Assembly: GCA_030625775.1 (NCBI GenBank)
Contig: DAOUQC010000022.1
Location: forward strand, 1 to 55,806
Direction: 5' to 3'
Origin: Verrucomicrobiota bacterium
GTDB lineage: Bacteria; Verrucomicrobiota; Verrucomicrobiia; Verrucomicrobiales; DEV007
Length of the DNA: 55,806 nucleotides
Below, piece by piece: positions 52,326 through 55,806 of this stretch. The translations under genes were made by a program, and so were the position numbers. Below the pieces are notes generated by a model that did no database searches, was not told where the DNA came from, and was given only the letters and a program-made list of their open reading frames with translations. Within the stretch, counting starts at the first letter, position 1. Every line of letters begins with the position of its first letter.

Positions 52326-53285
52326 ATGAAAAACAAAAAGTATTTAATAACTTTAGGAGCATTGCTTTTGAGCTTTTCTGCTGGAAATTTGATAGCTGGA
52401 CCAATCGATACTAAAGCTGTCGTTGAAGAAGGGCCTGATCCTTTTGCTAAAGTATTGCGACCGGTCAGCAACCCTACATTGTTTGACCTGGCATTGCCGA
52501 GAACGACCATTCATCCTGTATTTATGACCCAGTCCATATCGGACAAAATCAGCACAATTTTAGGAGATGTTCCGGCAGGGGGGGATTTTCAATTATATGC
52601 ATTGCAGCTGGAGTATGCTTTCAATGAGCGTTTGTCTTTTGTGGCAACCAAGGATGGATACATTGATTTCAATCCGGACTCCACGTTGAGCACTGACGAC
52701 GGGTGGGCCAATTTGGCGGCTGGCCTTAAGTATGCGGTATTGTATCAACCAGAGCACCAACATGTGCTCAGTGTGTCCGTAGTGGCCGAAGCTCCGACGG
52801 GAAATACGGGGGTTTTCCAAGGCACGGGAAACGGTGCTTTGAATTTGATCTTATCGGATGTGAAATTGTATGGTCGCTGGCAGTTGGCGGGAGCGATAGG
52901 AGCGCATATCCCCTTCGACAATGATGCAGAATCAACGACGGGCTTTGCCAGTGCTCATGTAAGTTATTGGCTGACTGAATGGTTAGCCCCTCTGGTGGAG
53001 GTGAATTGGTATCGTGTGCTGGATTCAGGTGATGGCGGCAATCGCTTTGGCAATCAATTGGGAGGCGCGTTGCCTGCTGTGGCTGAGTTTGAAGGGGGGG
53101 ATCTAATCAATTTCGGCTCTGCAAATGCGGGAACCAATCGCGATATTGTTACTCTCGCTGCTGGCTTTCGTGTTCAGGTAGCAAAAAACGTCAGTCTGGG
53201 GGCGGCCTATGAGATTCCACTGACTTCGAGCAAAGAAAATCTAATGGATAATAGAGTCACGATAGATCTGGTGTGGAACTTCTAG
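52326..53285 (+). CDS. Outer-membrane beta-barrel protein
   Basis: The 319-residue product has a signal peptide (MKNKKYLITLGALLLSFSAG, cut near NLIAG). Amphipathic strands follow (LQLEYAFNERLSFVATKDGY, GLKYAVLYQPEHQHVLSVSV, VAAGFRVQVAKNVSLGAAYE-like) and it ends in Phe (TIDLVWNF), the usual C-terminal signature for barrel insertion. Specific transport or other function is unknown. It is the last gene of the Roadblock cassette and is followed by two terminator hairpins. Confidence 0.75.
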   Translation: MKNKKYLITLGALLLSFSAGNLIAGPIDTKAVVEEGPDPFAKVLRPVSNPTLFDLALPRTTIHPVFMTQSISDKISTILGDVPAGGDFQLYALQLEYAFNERLSFVATKDGYIDFNPDSTLSTDDGWANLAAGLKYAVLYQPEHQHVLSVSVVAEAPTGNTGVFQGTGNGALNLILSDVKLYGRWQLAGAIGAHIPFDNDAESTTGFASAHVSYWLTEWLAPLVEVNWYRVLDSGDGGNRFGNQLGGALPAVAEFEGGDLINFGSANAGTNRDIVTLAAGFRVQVAKNVSLGAAYEIPLTSSKENLMDNRVTIDLVWNF

Positions 53286-53308
53286 GCCTTGGTTAAAAGC
53301 CTAGTTTT
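53282..53308 (+). terminator. First hairpin at the end of the cassette
   Basis: CTAGGC/GCCTAG with an 11 nt loop followed by TTTT; it overlaps the stop codon of the barrel gene. Confidence 0.5.
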
Positions 53309-53315
53309 GTTGATT

Positions 53316-53349
53316 CGCCTGTTCAGGAAATTTCCTGAACAGGCGTTTT
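53316..53349 (+). terminator. Strong hairpin terminator of the cassette
   Basis: CGCCTGTTCAGGAAA and TTTCCTGAACAGGCG form a perfect 15 bp palindrome (stem 12 bp with an AAATTT loop) followed by TTTT. It clearly separates the cassette from the FabZ-like gene. Confidence 0.85.
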
Positions 53350-53414
53350 GCTTGTCTAACAGGCTGAAAAAAATATTTGCTTTTCTGATAATATAAAGCG
53401 GGGTAAATCTGGCA

Positions 53415-53900
53415 ATGAACGAAACTCTGACACAGGCACTTGAGGCTCTCCCGCATGGGGCGGGGTTTCGTTTTGTGGATGAACTGACGGATTGGCAGCC
53501 AGGAGTCTCGGCGAGTGGTTTGTACTTGGTCAAAGGATCAGAGGCTTTTCTTGAAGCACATTTTCCAGGCGACCCGATGATGCCCGGGGTTATTTTGATA
53601 GAGGCCATCGCCCAGTTGGCAGGCATCGCTGCGCAAAGTGATGCGCCGGAAACTTCCACCTTTGCCGATTTGCGTCTCGCTGCGCTACGTCAGGCTAAAA
53701 TTTCAGGGGCAGCACGCCCCGGCGATCATTTGCTGATTGAGGCCCGAATCACTGCGAAAATGGGAGGGCTCATTCAGGCCGAGGGCTGTATCAGTATTGC
53801 CGCAGAGGGAGCCGAAGATCCGCTACTTATAGCTAAAGCCCAGATAACCTTGAGTGGAGCAGATCTCACCAATTCCGCCAGTCAGGAAAGTCCTGATTGA
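53415..53900 (+). CDS. FabZ-like 3-hydroxyacyl dehydratase (hotdog fold)
   Basis: The 161-residue product shows the FabZ/FabA-type pattern: LPHGAGFRFVDELTDW (catalytic His in PHG) and HFPGDPMMPGVILIEAIAQL (catalytic Glu in IEAIAQLAG). Family members dehydrate 3-hydroxyacyl-ACP; genomes often have several divergent copies, some in aryl-polyene or other lipid clusters. The standard fatty-acid neighbours (lpx genes) are absent, so this may be a secondary dehydratase. Confidence 0.82.
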   Translation: MNETLTQALEALPHGAGFRFVDELTDWQPGVSASGLYLVKGSEAFLEAHFPGDPMMPGVILIEAIAQLAGIAAQSDAPETSTFADLRLAALRQAKISGAARPGDHLLIEARITAKMGGLIQAEGCISIAAEGAEDPLLIAKAQITLSGADLTNSASQESPD

Positions 53901-53936
53901 TTTTAAATTTGTCTGCAGGGTTCAGTTCCAGGGAAA

Positions 53937-54959
53937 CTATTCCAAGGCATCCTGAAGGCGACGGATGAGTGACTTGATGCGTCGTGCGGAACGCACGTTG
54001 TAAAATACCAGGATGGGCATGGGAGATTCTACTGCGGCAAATTCAATCGTTGCCAATCCAAGCAAGCCCTGCAACCCACGCTGGCGGATGTATATGGCGC
54101 CAATATCTTCGATGCAAATTTCCCGGGAATCTTCCAGGATCAACCCGTGAATCACCTCCACTTGTTTCGGGGTGATAAAGTACTGATACCGGGTGCGGCG
54201 GTATTGCGCTTGAATGTAAATGATCAAAGCGATGGATAATCCTGCGAACAAGATCCAGTCAAATTGTTCACGCAACCAGATACCCAGGCCCAGACTGAGC
54301 ACTATCAGGAACAGGCTTTTTGGAAAGCTCAGTAGCGAAGGCCGTCCGGAATAGAGGATGGTCGTTGAGTCGCGGGGTGGCCCGCTCTGTATAGAAGTAA
54401 GAGCTTCTTCGTCTTCTGATAGATCTTCTTGCTCATCAGCTTCATCCAGGTATTCGATGTCATCAGCCTCATCATTTGGCAAGTTCGGCAGAGTGGGGTC
54501 ACCCTCACAATTTTCCATGCATTCGTCAGCATAATCACCGTCTTCATCTTCATCTTCATCCGACAAGAGCTCACACCCGTCCTCTTCATCCCCTTCGATA
54601 ATCGTTTCCTCCTGATCGTAATCTTCATCATCGCCCTCATGCCCGATCGAGCTATCCGCTTCTGTTTCGGCAGAAGCCCCTTCCGCATCACTATCATCGG
54701 GGACGTCCCAATCTGTAGCTTCAATAGCGAGCGGCAGTGTGGACTCGGCAGAATCCCCCAACTGCCGGGATGCTGCCGAAATCAGGTGTTCGTCTTCCCA
54801 ATCGAGAACCACACAAATTTTTTCACAGCTGGCGGCCCCTATCCGCAGACAATAATCCTCGTATTCGGCCTGACCTCGCTCAATTTCATTCAGCAAGTCA
54901 TCCAGAGAAAACGGGCCGCGTTTCCGTCCATGATTGAAGACATAGTAGCGATCATTCAT
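53937..54959 (-). CDS. GYF_2-like/acidic-linker/bacterial PH-domain membrane protein
   Basis: The 340-residue product has three parts. Residues ~1-55 match GYF_2-like N-termini (YYVFNHGRKRGPFSLDDLLN). A ~110-residue very acidic Asp/Glu linker follows (~84-190; DEDEDEDGDYADE). The C-terminus has two TM helices (~214-253) and a YdbT-type PH domain (RTRYQYFITPKQVEVIHGLI, DIGAIYIRQRGLQGLLGLAT). No function is known. It overlaps the upstream YbjN-like gene by 8 bp. Confidence 0.8.
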   Translation of the reverse strand: MNDRYYVFNHGRKRGPFSLDDLLNEIERGQAEYEDYCLRIGAASCEKICVVLDWEDEHLISAASRQLGDSAESTLPLAIEATDWDVPDDSDAEGASAETEADSSIGHEGDDEDYDQEETIIEGDEEDGCELLSDEDEDEDGDYADECMENCEGDPTLPNLPNDEADDIEYLDEADEQEDLSEDEEALTSIQSGPPRDSTTILYSGRPSLLSFPKSLFLIVLSLGLGIWLREQFDWILFAGLSIALIIYIQAQYRRTRYQYFITPKQVEVIHGLILEDSREICIEDIGAIYIRQRGLQGLLGLATIEFAAVESPMPILVFYNVRSARRIKSLIRRLQDALE

Positions 54960-55470
54960 TTTTCTCCTGCGGCTGGTCGGGCAGGCTTTCTATGTCCGTC
55001 TCCATCAACAGGGGAATGTTCAAAGCGGCAAGTTCTCCATCCGTGCAGGTTTCAGCCTCGAATAGAATATCAATCATAGGAGACAATCTGTCCATCTCGC
55101 TGATCGTGGCATGAACCATGCCGGCGATGATTTCTGCATCCCCCTTGCCCTTAGGGAAAAGATTGCTAGCCCGGAAGACGATTCGTGCGTCATCCCAGAA
55201 CATTTCGAAGTTTCCAATAGTCAGTATCTGGTTGGTGCGCAAGATGAGTTCGGCAAGGCGCTCACGCAAGGCCGCGGAATAGGTCATTTTTTCTGATTCG
55301 GATACTATGCTGATACCTCCAATTTCCGCAAATACTTGGACGTGCAGATTGATCTTCAGGTGCTGACCTTCAAATCCAGCGAGGATGACTTCATGATCCT
55401 CCACCTCGGTGTAAGTCCAGCCTTCCGAATCAAAAGTTTGCTTAACTGTATCAAATAGCGTTGATGCCAT
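54952..55470 (-). CDS. YbjN-like protein
   Basis: The 172-residue product from ATG 55470 (MASTLFDTVKQTFDSEGWTY) resembles YbjN-type proteins, which have a type III secretion chaperone-like fold: VILAGFEGQHLKINLHVQVF, ELILRTNQILTIGNFEMFWD and IAGMVHATISEMDRLSPMID. The C-terminus is acidic. In E. coli YbjN affects stress and motility genes, but function here is unknown. Its end overlaps the GYF/PH gene, suggesting an operon. Confidence 0.7.
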   Translation of the reverse strand: MASTLFDTVKQTFDSEGWTYTEVEDHEVILAGFEGQHLKINLHVQVFAEIGGISIVSESEKMTYSAALRERLAELILRTNQILTIGNFEMFWDDARIVFRASNLFPKGKGDAEIIAGMVHATISEMDRLSPMIDILFEAETCTDGELAALNIPLLMETDIESLPDQPQEKNE

Positions 55471-55506
55471 AGGGTAGCTTGGCGGATTGTAGGCGAAGGT
55501 CAATAA

Positions 55507-55806
55507 TTACCCTCCAGCTTTGTTTGAGAAACTACCCAGAATCAGCCTGAAACCGAATAATGCCAGCAGAGCAGGAAACCAGATTGAGTAAATCGCAGCT
55601 TTGCTTGGTTTGACAAGAATGGCAAGCGAAGGGTCGGTGGGCTTAACATAACAGATCACTTCATCCCCGGCAGAATAGAGTTTTTGCCAGGCCTTGATTT
55701 TTCTTTGATCGCGTTTGGCGATGGGCAGAAGCTTGACCTTGGAGGAAATATACTTTTTGCCTTCAACTGTGTAGCGATAGTGAACCTCCAGGCGGTAGTT
55801 CATATC
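55507..55806 (-). CDS. DUF3592-like protein, 5' end outside the window
   Basis: The visible ~99 codons include YRLEVHYRYTVEGKKYISSK, SAGDEVICYVKPTDPSLAIL and a TM helix (IYSIWFPALLALFGFRLIL), the layout of the second half of DUF3592 proteins. The usual N-terminal TM helix is missing, so the gene probably starts beyond the window edge, although an ATG at 55803 exists. It precedes the YbjN-like gene by 36 bp. Confidence 0.6.
   Translation of the reverse strand, partial: DMNYRLEVHYRYTVEGKKYISSKVKLLPIAKRDQRKIKAWQKLYSAGDEVICYVKPTDPSLAILVKPSKAAIYSIWFPALLALFGFRLILGSFSNKAGG

Noticed and set aside
49961-53285. AT-rich region considered as a prophage
   Set aside because: No integrase, capsid, tail, terminase or lysis genes; the products are signalling and barrel proteins.

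Overview
This window most likely comes from a verrucomicrobial (Verrucomicrobiota) chromosome. The clues are a fused SecDF, secreted Asp-box, SBBP, PbH1 and PQQ-like propeller or helix proteins, an SHD1-type protein, a Gfo/Idh/MocA oxidoreductase beside an amidohydrolase, and ribosomal proteins with long Ala/Glu/Lys tails. The phylum is inferred from gene content only; no 16S gene is present.

Layout. (1) 1-13.4 kb, minus strand: a continuous str-S10-spc ribosomal supercluster, rpsL-rpsG-fusA-rpsJ-rplC-rplD-rplW-rplB-rpsS-[secreted coiled-coil gene]-rplV-rpsC-rplP-rpmC-rpsQ-rplN-rplX-rplE-rpsH-rplF-rplR-rpsE. rpsE is cut by the window edge. rpsN is missing from its usual place, and an exported protein of unknown role sits between rpsS and rplV. 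(2) 13.6-20.4 kb: a CAU tRNA, a hemolysin III-type membrane protein, an orphan FkbO/Hyg5-type chorismatase homologue, rpsU with its own promoter and terminator, and the tgt-yajC-secDF export/tRNA-modification group. (3) 20.4-31 kb: exported or catabolic genes (sialidase-like Asp-box protein, PQQ-like propeller, dehydrogenase, amidohydrolase, SBBP propeller, parallel beta-helix, SHD1 protein, YheT-type hydrolase), separated by short inverted-repeat elements. (4) 31-35 kb: a CMP-sugar synthetase with a putative surface-glycan transferase, whose 5' end lies antisense to a dead DUF2238 gene; a small c-type cytochrome between inverted repeats; tRNA-Thr. (5) 35-48 kb: prc protease, MBL hydrolase, an octaheme-HEAT-TPR lipoprotein, ferritin, L,D-transpeptidase, tilS, serS, a UbiA-like membrane protein and an exported nickel superoxide dismutase with a near-consensus promoter.

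(6) 47.9-53.3 kb is the accessory part. Two small genes of unknown function, the 3' stub of a vanished paralogue and a decayed IS21-type element lead into an AT-richer, plus-strand cassette: Roadblock/LC7 protein, second Roadblock/LC7 protein, protoglobin-fold protein, hemerythrin-fold protein, outer-membrane barrel. The protoglobin has Leu where the proximal haem His should be. The hemerythrin has Asn in place of one iron-binding His. Two folds known for O2 or redox sensing, both with altered metal sites and both next to GTPase-regulator-type Roadblock proteins but with no GTPase, make this the best candidate for an undescribed system. (7) 53.4-55.8 kb: a FabZ-like hotdog protein, then a minus-strand set of a DUF3592 protein (cut by the edge), a YbjN-like protein and a GYF_2/acidic-linker/PH-domain membrane protein.

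All family calls are by eye from motifs and gene order; no database search was run.
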